From Flavobacteriales bacterium UBA6049 (GTDB lineage Bacteria; Bacteroidota; Bacteroidia; Flavobacteriales_G; Salibacteraceae), in the NCBI GenBank assembly GCA_002429085.1, contig DIYR01000251.1, positions 1 to 29,073 on the forward strand: 29,073 bases of DNA, in the 5' to 3' direction. This document shows, in pieces, positions 6,972 to 15,408 of this stretch. Made by a program: the position numbers and the translations under genes. How positions within the stretch are numbered: the stretch's first letter is position 1; every line of letters begins with the position of its first letter. Below the pieces are notes generated by a model, which saw nothing but the letters and a program-made list of their open reading frames with translations, was not told the DNA's origin and made no database searches.

Positions 6972-8192
6972 TTATAATCCGTCAATAGCTCCGCTTACAC
7001 CAGCCCAAGACCAAGAAGTAAACATTGAAGCATCAGCTTTACCTTCAGTACCAGCAGATACGTTTGCGTTGATTGAAGGATCAGCAGTACTGATATAGTT
7101 TGGAATATCAGCTGCAGGGACATCAATAGTGATGTTAGTAATTGTAGCAACATTAGTTGCTTCATCGTTAGGGTTGATTACTTGACCATCAACAACACTT
7201 GTAAAGTGTACATTGTTAACAGTTACATTAGTATTGTCATCAAAGTTGATTAGATCACCAGCATTAGGACCATTAGCACCTCTTGAAGCTACTACCGTAC
7301 CGTTAGTTATAGTATGATCTCCGTTTCCTAGGTCGTCACCTTCAGGACCATCTAGTTCCATTGGAGATCCTTCAGGGCCTAAAACGATGAAGTTATCAAT
7401 AGTTCCGCTGAACCCTTGATCAGTATCAATAGCATCATCTCCATTGTTCCATACTAACAAGTTGTCAACATCAACACTACCACCATAGAATTCAACTCCG
7501 TCATCAGCGTTAGCAACAATTTCAATGTGATGAACTTTAGTTCCTCTACCAACACCACCAAAAGAAATACCATTCAACTCATCACCAGATGAAAGAACAG
7601 TACCACCATGACGTACAGAAATGTAAGCTAACTCACCTGAGTTATCATCATCATTGTTACCACCGTAAAGACCGTCAGTATCTGTGGAAGGAACACCTTC
7701 AATTTGATCTACATCAAATCCACCGCCATTAGGATCTAAAGTACCTGAAGAGATTTTAGCGTTTCCTAAGATTGCTAAACCACCCCATTGGCCTTGAAGA
7801 TTATTAGGAGTTGGAGATTCAATTTGTCCTGGCTGGATGTTATCAAGAACTGAAGTGAAAATAATTGGTCTATCAGCTGTTCCAACTGCCATTAATTTTG
7901 CATTACGCATTACCATTAATACAGTTGCATCAGCAGCTTGACCATCTTCACCTTTGATCACAGTACCTGGATCAATTGTTAAAGTTACATTTGGTCGAAC
8001 TTTGATACGACCATCTAAAACGTAGATGTTGTTTGCTGTCCATCTTGTGTCTTCAGTGATATCTTGGTTAACAGTTACAGTACCGATAGTTGTACCACCA
8101 CCTTCTTCATCATCATCATCATCATCACATGATGTCATTGTGAAAGACAATGCTATTGCAGCCATTGCCGTCATTTTTACTAAATGTTTCAT
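6972..8192 (-). CDS. surface lipoprotein, probable right-handed parallel beta-helix
   Basis: The 406-residue lipoprotein has its lipobox in the segment SFTMTSC. The Cys is followed by six Asp and two Glu, like the surface-export signal known for Bacteroidota lipoproteins, so the protein is probably displayed on the cell surface. The mature part has repeating short beta-forming stretches typical of a parallel beta-helix (for example NVTLTIDPGTVIKG, KLMAVGTADRPIIFTS, GVEFYGGSVDVDNLLVWNNGDDAIDTDQG), with many Asp and Asn residues that could bind cations. The family is common in Bacteroidota next to TonB-dependent receptors and has no settled function. A TTAAC-type element lies upstream. The six Asp are encoded by six identical GAT codons, a short triplet repeat. 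Confidence 0.85.
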   Translation of the reverse strand: MKHLVKMTAMAAIALSFTMTSCDDDDDDEEGGGTTIGTVTVNQDITEDTRWTANNIYVLDGRIKVRPNVTLTIDPGTVIKGEDGQAADATVLMVMRNAKLMAVGTADRPIIFTSVLDNIQPGQIESPTPNNLQGQWGGLAILGNAKISSGTLDPNGGGFDVDQIEGVPSTDTDGLYGGNNDDDNSGELAYISVRHGGTVLSSGDELNGISFGGVGRGTKVHHIEIVANADDGVEFYGGSVDVDNLLVWNNGDDAIDTDQGFSGTIDNFIVLGPEGSPMELDGPEGDDLGNGDHTITNGTVVASRGANGPNAGDLINFDDNTNVTVNNVHFTSVVDGQVINPNDEATNVATITNITIDVPAADIPNYISTADPSINANVSAGTEGKADASMFTSWSWAGVSGAIDGL

Positions 8193-8262
8193 AAGAGCGA
8201 AATGTGTGTTTTATTATGGCTGCGAATTAATGGGACGCACATTATTGTAGCCTTAAAGACGG

Positions 8263-8278
8263 ATTAATTAAATGTTAA
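8263..8278 (-). promoter_or_regulatory. candidate Pho-box-like operator upstream of the beta-helix lipoprotein and receptor genes
   Basis: The minus strand reads TTAACATTTAATTAAT, with half sites starting 11 bp apart. A degenerate -7 box (TAATGTGC, minus strand, starting at 8244) lies 18 bp downstream, the same distance as at 3624-3643. The region 8193-8479 is the divergent promoter region for this operon and the PhoB-like gene; I see no gene in it. Confidence 0.5.
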
Positions 8279-8403
8279 TCATTCGCCTTGTTGTGAAGAA
8301 TTGCTTGTGAGACTTATCTGTATTTAAATAATAGGTCGGTATTTAGAAACAGTCATGAATGATTTTAACTATCAGCTTGTATAGGGGGCAAATTAAAAGT
8401 TGT

Positions 8404-8419
8404 TTAACTTCGAGTTAAC
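8404..8419 (+). promoter_or_regulatory. candidate Pho-box-like operator upstream of the PhoB/PhoR-like operon
   Basis: TTAACTTCGAGTTAAC contains two perfect TTAAC units starting 11 bp apart. It ends 20 bp before the -7 box, in the place of the -33 element. It suggests autoregulation of the operon, as is usual for phoB. Confidence 0.55.
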
Positions 8420-8439
8420 ATGAAGGCATGGTTTTGAAA

Positions 8440-8447
8440 TAACTTTG
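8440..8447 (+). promoter_or_regulatory. -7 promoter box of the PhoB/PhoR-like operon
   Basis: TAACTTTG matches TAnnTTTG exactly and lies 32 bp before the ATG at 8480. No -33 TTTG is found at the usual distance; the TTAAC repeat is there instead. Confidence 0.65.
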
Positions 8448-8479
8448 CCCATATTTCAGACGCTGAATACACAAGGGTT

Positions 8480-9163
8480 ATGGCAGATATTTCCAACCGA
8501 ATTTTGTTGGTAGACGATGAAGAAGATATCCTCGAATTCATCAGTTATAATTTGAAAAAGGAAGGTTTTAACGTTAAAACTGCTTCTAATGGAAAAGAGG
8601 CAATAGACGTTGCAAAAAGCTTCAATCCAGAGCTTATTTTATTAGATGTTATGATGCCTGAGATGGATGGTATGGAAACATGTGTAGAATTACGCAAGCT
8701 CGATAATTTAAAGAATACCTTTATTACATTCTTAACTGCGCGTGGCGAAGATTATTCTCAGATTGCTGGGTTTGATGCTGGTGCTGATGACTATATTATT
8801 AAGCCTGTGAAACCTCGAGTGCTTGTTAGTCGTATCAAAGCCATGTTACGAAGAAGTGCAACGCAAGAAGAGACTGTTGCCAATGAGGTGGGCGGATTAC
8901 GTATCGATCGAGATCGTTATGTTGTAGTGAAGGATGACGTTGAGTTAACTCTTCCGAAAAAAGAATTTGAGTTATTGGCTCTTTTAATTTCTTCACCGGG
9001 TAAAGTGTTTAATCGCGAGAAAATCTTGGCTTCAGTTTGGGGTGAGGAAGTGGTAGTTGGAGATAGAACCATTGATGTTCACATAAGGAAACTACGCGAG
9101 AAGATTGGTGATCGCTACATTAAAACAATTAAAGGTGTAGGTTACAAATTTGAAACTCCATGA
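8480..9163 (+). CDS. PhoB-like OmpR-family response regulator
   Basis: The 227-residue protein has a complete receiver domain: acidic pair D12/D13, phospho-accepting D56 in LILLDVMMPEMDG, T86, Y105 and K108. A winged-helix domain follows (about 130-225, with RTIDVHIRKLREKIG and the closing TIKGVGYKF). It is co-transcribed with the histidine kinase, whose ATG overlaps its stop codon (ATGA at 9160-9163). This pair type is usually annotated PhoB/PhoR in Bacteroidota. The assignment to phosphate is supported by the nearby Na+/Pi cotransporter and the 11-bp-spaced repeats, but it is not proven by the sequence. Its likely targets are the TTAAC elements at 2787, 3589-3624, 8263 and 8404. Confidence 0.92.
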   Translation: MADISNRILLVDDEEDILEFISYNLKKEGFNVKTASNGKEAIDVAKSFNPELILLDVMMPEMDGMETCVELRKLDNLKNTFITFLTARGEDYSQIAGFDAGADDYIIKPVKPRVLVSRIKAMLRRSATQEETVANEVGGLRIDRDRYVVVKDDVELTLPKKEFELLALLISSPGKVFNREKILASVWGEEVVVGDRTIDVHIRKLREKIGDRYIKTIKGVGYKFETP

Positions 9164-10203
9164 AGCACGAATCGCCCCGTGAGGTAGCGGTGTATGTTTC
9201 AACGTATGTCACTTTAGCGGCTGGTATTTTACTATTACCAGCCTTTATTTTGTTTACAGGAAATTGGACCGCTTGGCTATTGTATCCAATTTCATTGGTT
9301 GCTATTTTCTTTACTTCACTATTGACTTTTAATTACTCGATTGAACGATTTATTCATCGGAAAATCCGTTTGATTTATAAGAGTATCCACCGATTAAAGA
9401 CCCGTAAAGAAGATGAAAAACAGTTAGATTTTTCAACAGATGTGCTGAGTAATGTGAACCGAGAAGTTCTTTCTTGGGCAAAGGACAACCAGCAACAAAT
9501 CAATAGTCTCAAAGAACAAGAAGAGTTTCGTAAAGAGTTTATTGGGAACTTATCTCATGAATTAAAGACTCCAATTTTTACCATTCAGGGATATATCTTA
9601 ACCTTACTAGAAGGAGGTTTAGAAGATCCACAGATTAACAGGGAGTATTTAGAAAGAGCTGATCGAAATTTAGATCGATTGATTTCTTTGATCAATGAGT
9701 TAGATGAAATTACACGGTTAGAGTCGGGACAAACTCGATTGAATAAAACGCGTTTTGATATTGTTGAATTAGCAGAAGAAGTAATTGATGAGGTGGAGTA
9801 TAAGGCTCATGTTGCCAATATTTCATTGAAAGTTAGAGATCCTAAAAAGCTTATCAATGTAGAGGCTGATAAGCAGAAGATTAATCAGGTATTGACAAAC
9901 TTACTAGTTAACTCCATTAAGTATGGTAAGGATCGTGGAACTACTCGTATTAAATTCTATGATCTTGATGAAAACATTATGGTTGAGGTGGAGGATGATG
10001 GAGTAGGCATCACTCAAGAACATTTGCCTCGCTTATTCGAGCGTTTTTATCGTGTAGATAAATCAAGAGCTCGCCATCAAGGAGGCTCTGGTTTAGGACT
10101 TGCAATTTGTAAGCATATCTTGGATGCTCATGAGCAAAGTATCAATGTTCGAAGCGAAGAAGGAGTAGGTTCTACATTCACCTTTACGCTTAAGAAGGCT
10201 TAG
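9160..10203 (+). CDS. PhoR-like membrane histidine kinase
   Basis: The 347-residue kinase phosphorylates the regulator encoded just upstream. Two membrane helices (about 14-33 and 37-57) are joined by only a few residues, so there is no periplasmic sensor domain. A linker of about 65 residues leads to the HisKA domain with H133 in NLSHELKTP. The ATPase domain has the N box (QVLTNLLVNSIKYG), G1 (DDGVGI), F box (LFERFYRVDKSRA) and G2 (GGSGLGLAI). I see no PAS domain in the linker, unlike E. coli PhoR. It therefore probably senses through the membrane or a partner protein. The stop codon overlaps the convergent DUF389 gene by 4 bp. Confidence 0.92.
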   Translation: MKHESPREVAVYVSTYVTLAAGILLLPAFILFTGNWTAWLLYPISLVAIFFTSLLTFNYSIERFIHRKIRLIYKSIHRLKTRKEDEKQLDFSTDVLSNVNREVLSWAKDNQQQINSLKEQEEFRKEFIGNLSHELKTPIFTIQGYILTLLEGGLEDPQINREYLERADRNLDRLISLINELDEITRLESGQTRLNKTRFDIVELAEEVIDEVEYKAHVANISLKVRDPKKLINVEADKQKINQVLTNLLVNSIKYGKDRGTTRIKFYDLDENIMVEVEDDGVGITQEHLPRLFERFYRVDKSRARHQGGSGLGLAICKHILDAHEQSINVRSEEGVGSTFTFTLKKA

Positions 10204-11651
10204 TAGGCTTCAACTTGAATAGTTGAGTCTTGTAGCCTTACTTGTAACCAATTTTCAATTTTACCTGCATTCATAGCTCGTTCTCTAGTTGGAGTTGTTG
10301 GGCTCCACTGAAGAACAACTGTTGGTATTGTGTCGCACGTTCCATCCTTGGCTGTGTGAACCATTTTCGCGTAAGAAAATGATTCTAAACTAGGATAGTT
10401 TACATGCATTTCTTGCGATAGTAAACGAGCAGGGATGGTGTCTCCTTCAAGTATGGAGAGTTTCGAAGAGAGAGAAAAAATGGTTGAGTCTTTCTGTTTC
10501 ATAAGCAACTCATTCTTTCTGTAAAGGTCTTCAACAATTCCTACTCTCAATTCTTGAGTCATCCTACCAAATTCACTTTTGCTAGTTCCTCCTTGATGAA
10601 TTTTTAGAACAGTATTTTCCAGGCCATATGTGGCCATACGTTGTTCAATCATCTTCTTGGTTTCTTCTGTGAGTGGCTCACCCATCATATAAACATCAAT
10701 GTGATTTGTGCTATCACTTGAGAAAGTACTTTTAACATTCAATACTTCGCTTGTTTCAAACTTAAAATTGTCGCTAACGAATTGCTGTGCTCGCCCTTCA
10801 AAAACAGATTCTTGAATTACACCAAAGAATAACCAGCCACTAGGAATTAGTACAATGACTACTATAGCTGCAATGAAACGATTGTACTTCTTCTCACGCG
10901 TTGGGTCAACAAATGACTTCTTAGGGAAGTCAAGATATTTTACTACAATCCAAGTAGAGAGACAGATAAAGATGCTGTTCAATAAGAATAGATAAAATGC
11001 ACCAAAAAAGAAATCCCATTTCAGGTTGGCAAGTCCAAAACCAGCCGTACATAAAGGAGGCATTAAAGCAGTAGCAATGGCAACACCAGGAATAACATTA
11101 CTTTTTTCTTTACGAGAACCAGCAATAATTCCTGCAAGGCCACCAAAAATGGCAACTGCAGCATCTAGTAAAGTAGGTCTGGTTCTGGCCATTAATTCAC
11201 TTTGCGGCTCATCAATAGGGCTTAGTAAAAAGTAAAAAGCAGATACTCCAATACTAATGGCTACAGCTATGCCTAAGTTTCGAGCTGAATAGGTGAGGTT
11301 TTTAAAATCATGTGTTCCAATGGCTAACCCTATGCCCAGGATAGGTCCCATAAGTGGCGAGATAAGCATGGCTCCAATTATAGCTGCTGCTGAATTGGTA
11401 TTTAGTCCAATAGATGCGATTAATATAGAACAGGCTAGAATCCATGCTTTATGGCCTTTAAAATCAATGTCACGGTGTATGCCTTCAACGGTCTCATCTA
11501 TAGCAGCGCCTTCTTTCAAATTGAAAATGGTGAAGGCATAGTCTCTAAGACTAATAAAAAACCTCGCAAAGTTGATTTTTAGATCTTGTTTTTGCGAAGC
11601 TTCCTTTTCTTGGTTAGAAGGAACGTTATCTTGAGATTGCATTGATTCCAT
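10200..11651 (-). CDS. DUF389 family membrane protein
   Basis: The 483-residue protein belongs to the uncharacterised DUF389 hydrophobic family, known by conserved segments such as IIGAMLISPLMGPILGIGLA (about 91-110) and AIATALMPPLCTAGFGLANL. A soluble N-terminus (1-65) is followed by about six membrane helices (68-275) and a soluble C-terminal region of about 200 residues. No reaction or substrate is established for the family. ATGs at 11651 and 11642 are both possible starts. It converges on the histidine kinase gene with a 4-bp overlap of stop codons. I found no TTAAC element upstream, so it may not belong to the regulon of its neighbours. Confidence 0.88.
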   Translation of the reverse strand: MESMQSQDNVPSNQEKEASQKQDLKINFARFFISLRDYAFTIFNLKEGAAIDETVEGIHRDIDFKGHKAWILACSILIASIGLNTNSAAAIIGAMLISPLMGPILGIGLAIGTHDFKNLTYSARNLGIAVAISIGVSAFYFLLSPIDEPQSELMARTRPTLLDAAVAIFGGLAGIIAGSRKEKSNVIPGVAIATALMPPLCTAGFGLANLKWDFFFGAFYLFLLNSIFICLSTWIVVKYLDFPKKSFVDPTREKKYNRFIAAIVVIVLIPSGWLFFGVIQESVFEGRAQQFVSDNFKFETSEVLNVKSTFSSDSTNHIDVYMMGEPLTEETKKMIEQRMATYGLENTVLKIHQGGTSKSEFGRMTQELRVGIVEDLYRKNELLMKQKDSTIFSLSSKLSILEGDTIPARLLSQEMHVNYPSLESFSYAKMVHTAKDGTCDTIPTVVLQWSPTTPTRERAMNAGKIENWLQVRLQDSTIQVEAY

Positions 11652-11679
11652 AGGAAGTATTATACTGGGGCAAAATACA

Positions 11680-11711
11680 AAAAGCCATTACAACGAATTG
11701 CAATGGCTTTT
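11680..11711 (-). terminator. intrinsic terminator downstream of the isocitrate dehydrogenase gene
   Basis: A 10-bp outer stem AAAAGCCATT/AATGGCTTTT (11680-11689 with 11702-11711) is extended by an inner CAA/TTG pairing. On the minus strand it runs into a short T-tract. It lies 21 bp after the stop codon at 11732. Confidence 0.75.
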
Positions 11712-11731
11712 CAATGAACATTTGGAAGGAA

Positions 11732-13189
11732 TTATTCTCCTTGTCCTAAAGAGTAACCTCTTTCACCATCAAATTGATATAATTGCTCAGTTTTGATGAA
11801 ATCTAAACCAGCATTAGCAAAGTTTGTCAATAACTCAGCCACTTGCGTGTTAGTTGCTTCAGCATTTTCATCTTGCTTTACGAAACGACATCTCCAGTGA
11901 TCTGTCTTGTATGTTTCTGGCATACCACCTGGGTAAACTTTTACCCCACGATTAGTAATCATTTTCAGCTTGAAGAAGTCTCCTTGAGCATCTTCTAATT
12001 GTTTTCCTAAAACGTCTGGATTACGATCTCCTTCAGCCCAGTCAATGAATACATCAACACCCAATAATTCTTTCTTTTGGCTGTGAGCTGTGTAAGTTCT
12101 ATTGATTGCAATTGGTTTTGCATCAGCACTATACTCAACTGGAGCAAATGTGTTTGGCTTTTGACCTAAACGAGCAATAACAGCATCAGCAAATGCTTGC
12201 GTACCTACTTTTTCTTTACTCATGCCATCTTTGTAAATGTCTCCAGTATGGATTCCATCTTCCAAAGTTTTTAACCAAGCATTTTCAATTTTTTCTGCAT
12301 ATTCAGCTAATCCTAAGTGAACTAGCATCATGTTAGCACCGTTGATTAAACCTGAAGGGTTTGCCATGTCTTTACCTGCAATATCAGGAGCAGAACCATG
12401 AATAGCTTCGAACATTGCCACGCTTTCACCAACGTTTGCAGAACCGCACATACCTACAGATCCGGCAATTTCAGCTACGATATCTGAAACGATATCACCA
12501 TACAGGTTCAAAGTAACAACTACATCAAAGTTTTCTGGTACAGCTGCTAACTTGGCAGAGCCTATATCAATAATCATGTGATCAGCAACAATATCAGGAT
12601 ACTCTGTACTGATTTCGTCAAAAATCTTGTGGAACAAACCATCAGCGTGCTTCATGATGTTGTCCTTGGTCATACAAGTAACCTTTTTACGATTATTCGA
12701 TTGAGCATATTCAAATGCGTAACGAACAATGCTTTCAATACCTGGACGAGAAACCAACTTCAATGTTTGAACAACTTCTTCAGTTTGTTGATGCTCAATA
12801 CCTGCGTATAAATCTTCTTCATTCTCACGAATGATTGTCAAGTTCATGTCAGGGAAGTGAGACTCGATATAAGGGTGGTAAGCTTTTACTGGACGAACGT
12901 TTGCAAATAAGCCCATAGACTTACGAACGGTTACGTTCATACTCTTATAACCACCACCCTGAGGAGTAGTAATAGGAGCTTTTAAGAATACTTTGTTATT
13001 ACGAAGCTTGTCCCAAGAAGAATCTTCGATACCAGCTGTAACACCTCTTAAATATACTTTTTCACCAATTTCTATTTCATCATATTCTAATGGAGCACCA
13101 GCTGCTTCTAGAATACGCAATGTAGCCTTCATGATTTCTGGCCCGATGCCATCGCCATGCGCAATAGTAATTTTCTTGTTGCCTGACAT
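11732..13189 (-). CDS. icd: isocitrate dehydrogenase, Thermus-type with C-terminal extension
   Basis: The enzyme oxidatively decarboxylates isocitrate to 2-oxoglutarate in the TCA cycle. An open frame extends to 13261, but the family N-terminus is MSGNKKITIAHGDGIGPEIM, so the start is the ATG at 13189, giving 485 residues. The promoter -7 box at 13223-13230 lies between the two possible starts and supports this. Typical motifs are HGDGIGPE, RENEEDLYAGIEH, the metal and substrate region (NLYGDIVSDIVAEIAGSVG) and EAIHGSAPDIAGKDMANPSG. About 140 residues at the C-terminus go beyond the E. coli length, as in the Thermus thermophilus type. NAD or NADP use cannot be settled by eye. Its product is the substrate of KorAB encoded downstream. 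Confidence 0.93.
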   Translation of the reverse strand: MSGNKKITIAHGDGIGPEIMKATLRILEAAGAPLEYDEIEIGEKVYLRGVTAGIEDSSWDKLRNNKVFLKAPITTPQGGGYKSMNVTVRKSMGLFANVRPVKAYHPYIESHFPDMNLTIIRENEEDLYAGIEHQQTEEVVQTLKLVSRPGIESIVRYAFEYAQSNNRKKVTCMTKDNIMKHADGLFHKIFDEISTEYPDIVADHMIIDIGSAKLAAVPENFDVVVTLNLYGDIVSDIVAEIAGSVGMCGSANVGESVAMFEAIHGSAPDIAGKDMANPSGLINGANMMLVHLGLAEYAEKIENAWLKTLEDGIHTGDIYKDGMSKEKVGTQAFADAVIARLGQKPNTFAPVEYSADAKPIAINRTYTAHSQKKELLGVDVFIDWAEGDRNPDVLGKQLEDAQGDFFKLKMITNRGVKVYPGGMPETYKTDHWRCRFVKQDENAEATNTQVAELLTNFANAGLDFIKTEQLYQFDGERGYSLGQGE

Positions 13190-13222
13190 AATAATACCTA
13201 TTGAACAATTAGTTATTGGGCG

Positions 13223-13230
13223 CAAATATA
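13223..13230 (-). promoter_or_regulatory. -7 promoter box of icd
   Basis: The minus strand reads TATATTTG, an exact TAnnTTTG match, 33 bp before the ATG at 13189. A convincing -33 TTTG is not visible. Confidence 0.6.
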
Positions 13231-13303
13231 TGCGCTCCCCGAAATTGGAAACGAAGTTCACCTAGATTTGTTGAAAGACAATCAGTTCGCTTATTTCGCA
13301 GCT

Positions 13304-14278
13304 ATGGATAATTCCTTCAGAACAACACTCAGACAAGCGCCTATTGGTGTAGAATTGAACTATCGGGATGATATTCAATTGATAGGGAGTTGTTTCTCGC
13401 AAAATCTATCAAGTAAACTACAAAATGCTGGGTTCAATGTTCAGTTCAATCCGTTCGGAATTCAGTATAACCCTATCAGTTTGTTTCACACATTAATGTG
13501 GTTAAATGGAGAGAGTGATATTCCATACAATTGGATAGAAAAAGTAGAGCTTGGTTGGATTAGTTGGATGCATCATCAAGACAAGCGATTTTATTCAGAA
13601 GAAGATTTAAAAAATCACATTCTCGAAACTCGATCTTTATGGCATGAGGCTAAAAGTAGTGGGCCTTTGTTTATGACCCTTGGTTCTGCTTGGGTTTACG
13701 AATTAGTAGAGTCGAACTTTTTAGTAGCGAATTGCCATAAGGAGCCTAATTCTCGTTTCAATAAACGGATGCTCTCAGTGAATGAAGTAGTTGAAGTGGG
13801 CAGAGAATTCTTGAAATCTGCAAATCGCCCTGTTGTATTTACTATTAGTCCGGTTCGTCATCTGCGCGATGGATTTATAGAAAATCAACGGAGTAAATCA
13901 GTTTTACACTTGGCGATTCAGCAATGGGAAGAAGAGTTTGAGCAGGTTCATTATTTCCCTGCATATGAGTTGGTGCTAGATGACTTACGAGATTATCGAT
14001 TTTTTAAAGACGATATGCTCCACCCAAATGAGCTGGCGGTAAACTATGTCTGGCAATTTTTACAACAGACTATGATGGATGAAGAAACACAATCACTTGT
14101 GAGAAGGGTAGAAAAGGTGATGAAGTCAGTTCTGCATCGTCCTCTACATCCAGCATCAAATTCTTGGCAAATGCATATCAAGTCAACAGTTGCTAAGTTG
14201 GAGGGACTCCGGAAAGAAGGTGCTAACGTAGCTTGGGCTATTGAGCAGATTGCACAACTTTCGCAAGAAAATCGCTGA
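13304..14278 (+). CDS. GSCFA domain protein
   Basis: The 324-residue protein starts at the ATG at 13304, where family members begin with a similar FRT segment; a TTG at 13268 in the same frame is less likely. LIGSCFSQN (about 26-34) is the motif that names the GSCFA family, and DDMLHPNELA later in the chain resembles the catalytic Asp-His block of SGNH/GDSL-type hydrolases. TFTISPVRHLRDG-like residues (VVFTISPVRHLRDG) lie between. The family is thought to be hydrolytic, but the substrate is unknown. It has no signal peptide, so it should be cytoplasmic. The 3' end overlaps the convergent glycosyltransferase gene by 41 bp. Confidence 0.85.
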   Translation: MDNSFRTTLRQAPIGVELNYRDDIQLIGSCFSQNLSSKLQNAGFNVQFNPFGIQYNPISLFHTLMWLNGESDIPYNWIEKVELGWISWMHHQDKRFYSEEDLKNHILETRSLWHEAKSSGPLFMTLGSAWVYELVESNFLVANCHKEPNSRFNKRMLSVNEVVEVGREFLKSANRPVVFTISPVRHLRDGFIENQRSKSVLHLAIQQWEEEFEQVHYFPAYELVLDDLRDYRFFKDDMLHPNELAVNYVWQFLQQTMMDEETQSLVRRVEKVMKSVLHRPLHPASNSWQMHIKSTVAKLEGLRKEGANVAWAIEQIAQLSQENR

Positions 14279-15347
14279 CAGCACTTTCAAGTAAAGAATG
14301 ATTTGGAGGAAGGCTAAATCCATTAAAATCTTGGCTGTAAGTTAGAGCTTCATCCAAATCGAAACGTTCTTGATCTACACTGAAATAGTGTTTAGCATTC
14401 AGGTGAAGTTCTGCTAGGTATTCTTGTTCGGTTTGGCCAGGGGTTGGAATAAGGATTGCTCTTTTTCCAGTTGCAGCCAAATCCATCAATGTTGAATAGC
14501 CACTTCGAGCAATAATGATTTTAGCTCTTTGAAAAGCTCTGTTTAATTCTTTTGCAGGAAGATGGTTTGTGATAGTAACTCCTTCAATTTCTTGGTTGAT
14601 AGGGGTGTCTGCCTTCCCTAAAACCATCATGGCTTTAACATTGGTTAGTTCTAACTCTGTTTGCAAAATGTGCTGGAACAAAGTGCGCTGAGGTTCAGGG
14701 CCCGATATTACAGCCAATACATCGTAATCATACTCATTGGGTTCATCTAGGTGATTAAATCTACTCAATGGACCGATATAGCTAGCGTGGTTTGGTATGG
14801 AATATTGATGAGCTAAGTCTCCTGAAAGATTTGGTTCTCCTTCAAAATCTGGAATCCAAACAGAACTATATTTGCTCATGAACCTCCCATTTAACTTTTG
14901 GATGAGCGCTTCTCCAAAAGGTGATTTAACCATCACTTGGTGAGTCATAAATACTGTGGGGATTTGGTTGTGATATAGCCCAAATCGATTGTCGCTGATG
15001 ATGCCATCAATACCTAATTGTTCAACTGTTTTTTCTAAGAACTGATGCTCTTTCTTAATGCCGTTTAAAATCTTCGGCATAATCTTCAGCATGTGGACTG
15101 CCATATTTCCACCGCTAGGATAAGTGATCTGATATCCTGGAAACTCTATTGTTTCTAGGTTTGAGAATTCTTGTTCTAGAAGAGCTTTAGGATGTTCTTC
15201 TGCAGCAATCACAACTTCAGCTCCTTGACGAATCAATTCCTTAATTACAGGAACACATCGTGAAGCATGCCCCAAACCCCAATTTAAGGGAGAAACTAAA
15301 ATTTTAGGATGAGCTGTCACGTCTTCAAAGATGCTAAAAGTATTCAC
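14238..15347 (-). CDS. MurG-like glycosyltransferase
   Basis: The 369-residue protein has a GT-B type fold signature. The N-terminal half holds the acceptor-side motif PLNWGLGHASRCVPVIKEL (about 19-37), similar to the glycine-rich loop of MurG and related GT28 enzymes. The C-terminal half holds the nucleotide-sugar region IIARSGYSTLMDLAATGKRAILIPTPGQTEQEYLA, with the usual Gly-Tyr/Ser-Thr loop and the Pro-rich turn. It is not MurG itself, because that belongs to the dcw cluster. Donor and acceptor are unknown. It overlaps the convergent GSCFA gene by 41 bp at the 3' end and is divergent from trmB. Confidence 0.85.
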   Translation of the reverse strand: MNTFSIFEDVTAHPKILVSPLNWGLGHASRCVPVIKELIRQGAEVVIAAEEHPKALLEQEFSNLETIEFPGYQITYPSGGNMAVHMLKIMPKILNGIKKEHQFLEKTVEQLGIDGIISDNRFGLYHNQIPTVFMTHQVMVKSPFGEALIQKLNGRFMSKYSSVWIPDFEGEPNLSGDLAHQYSIPNHASYIGPLSRFNHLDEPNEYDYDVLAVISGPEPQRTLFQHILQTELELTNVKAMMVLGKADTPINQEIEGVTITNHLPAKELNRAFQRAKIIIARSGYSTLMDLAATGKRAILIPTPGQTEQEYLAELHLNAKHYFSVDQERFDLDEALTYSQDFNGFSLPPNHSLLESAVSDFLAKVVQSAQ

Positions 15348-15383
15348 GTGAGATTGATAAGAGTCTATCTCACTTATGTGTTA

Positions 15384-15391
15384 TTTCTTTG
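15384..15391 (+). promoter_or_regulatory. candidate -7 box of trmB
   Basis: TTTCTTTG differs from TAnnTTTG at one base and is followed by C. It lies 17 bp before the ATG at 15409 and after the alternative ATG at 15376, which supports the later start. Confidence 0.35.
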
Positions 15392-15408
15392 CAACCTCAT
15401 TTTTGGTT

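Noticed and set aside
8107..8127. Triplet repeat (six GAT codons on the minus strand) as a phase-variation switch
   Set aside because: Slippage in units of three would only change the number of Asp residues and keep the frame, so it cannot switch the gene on or off.
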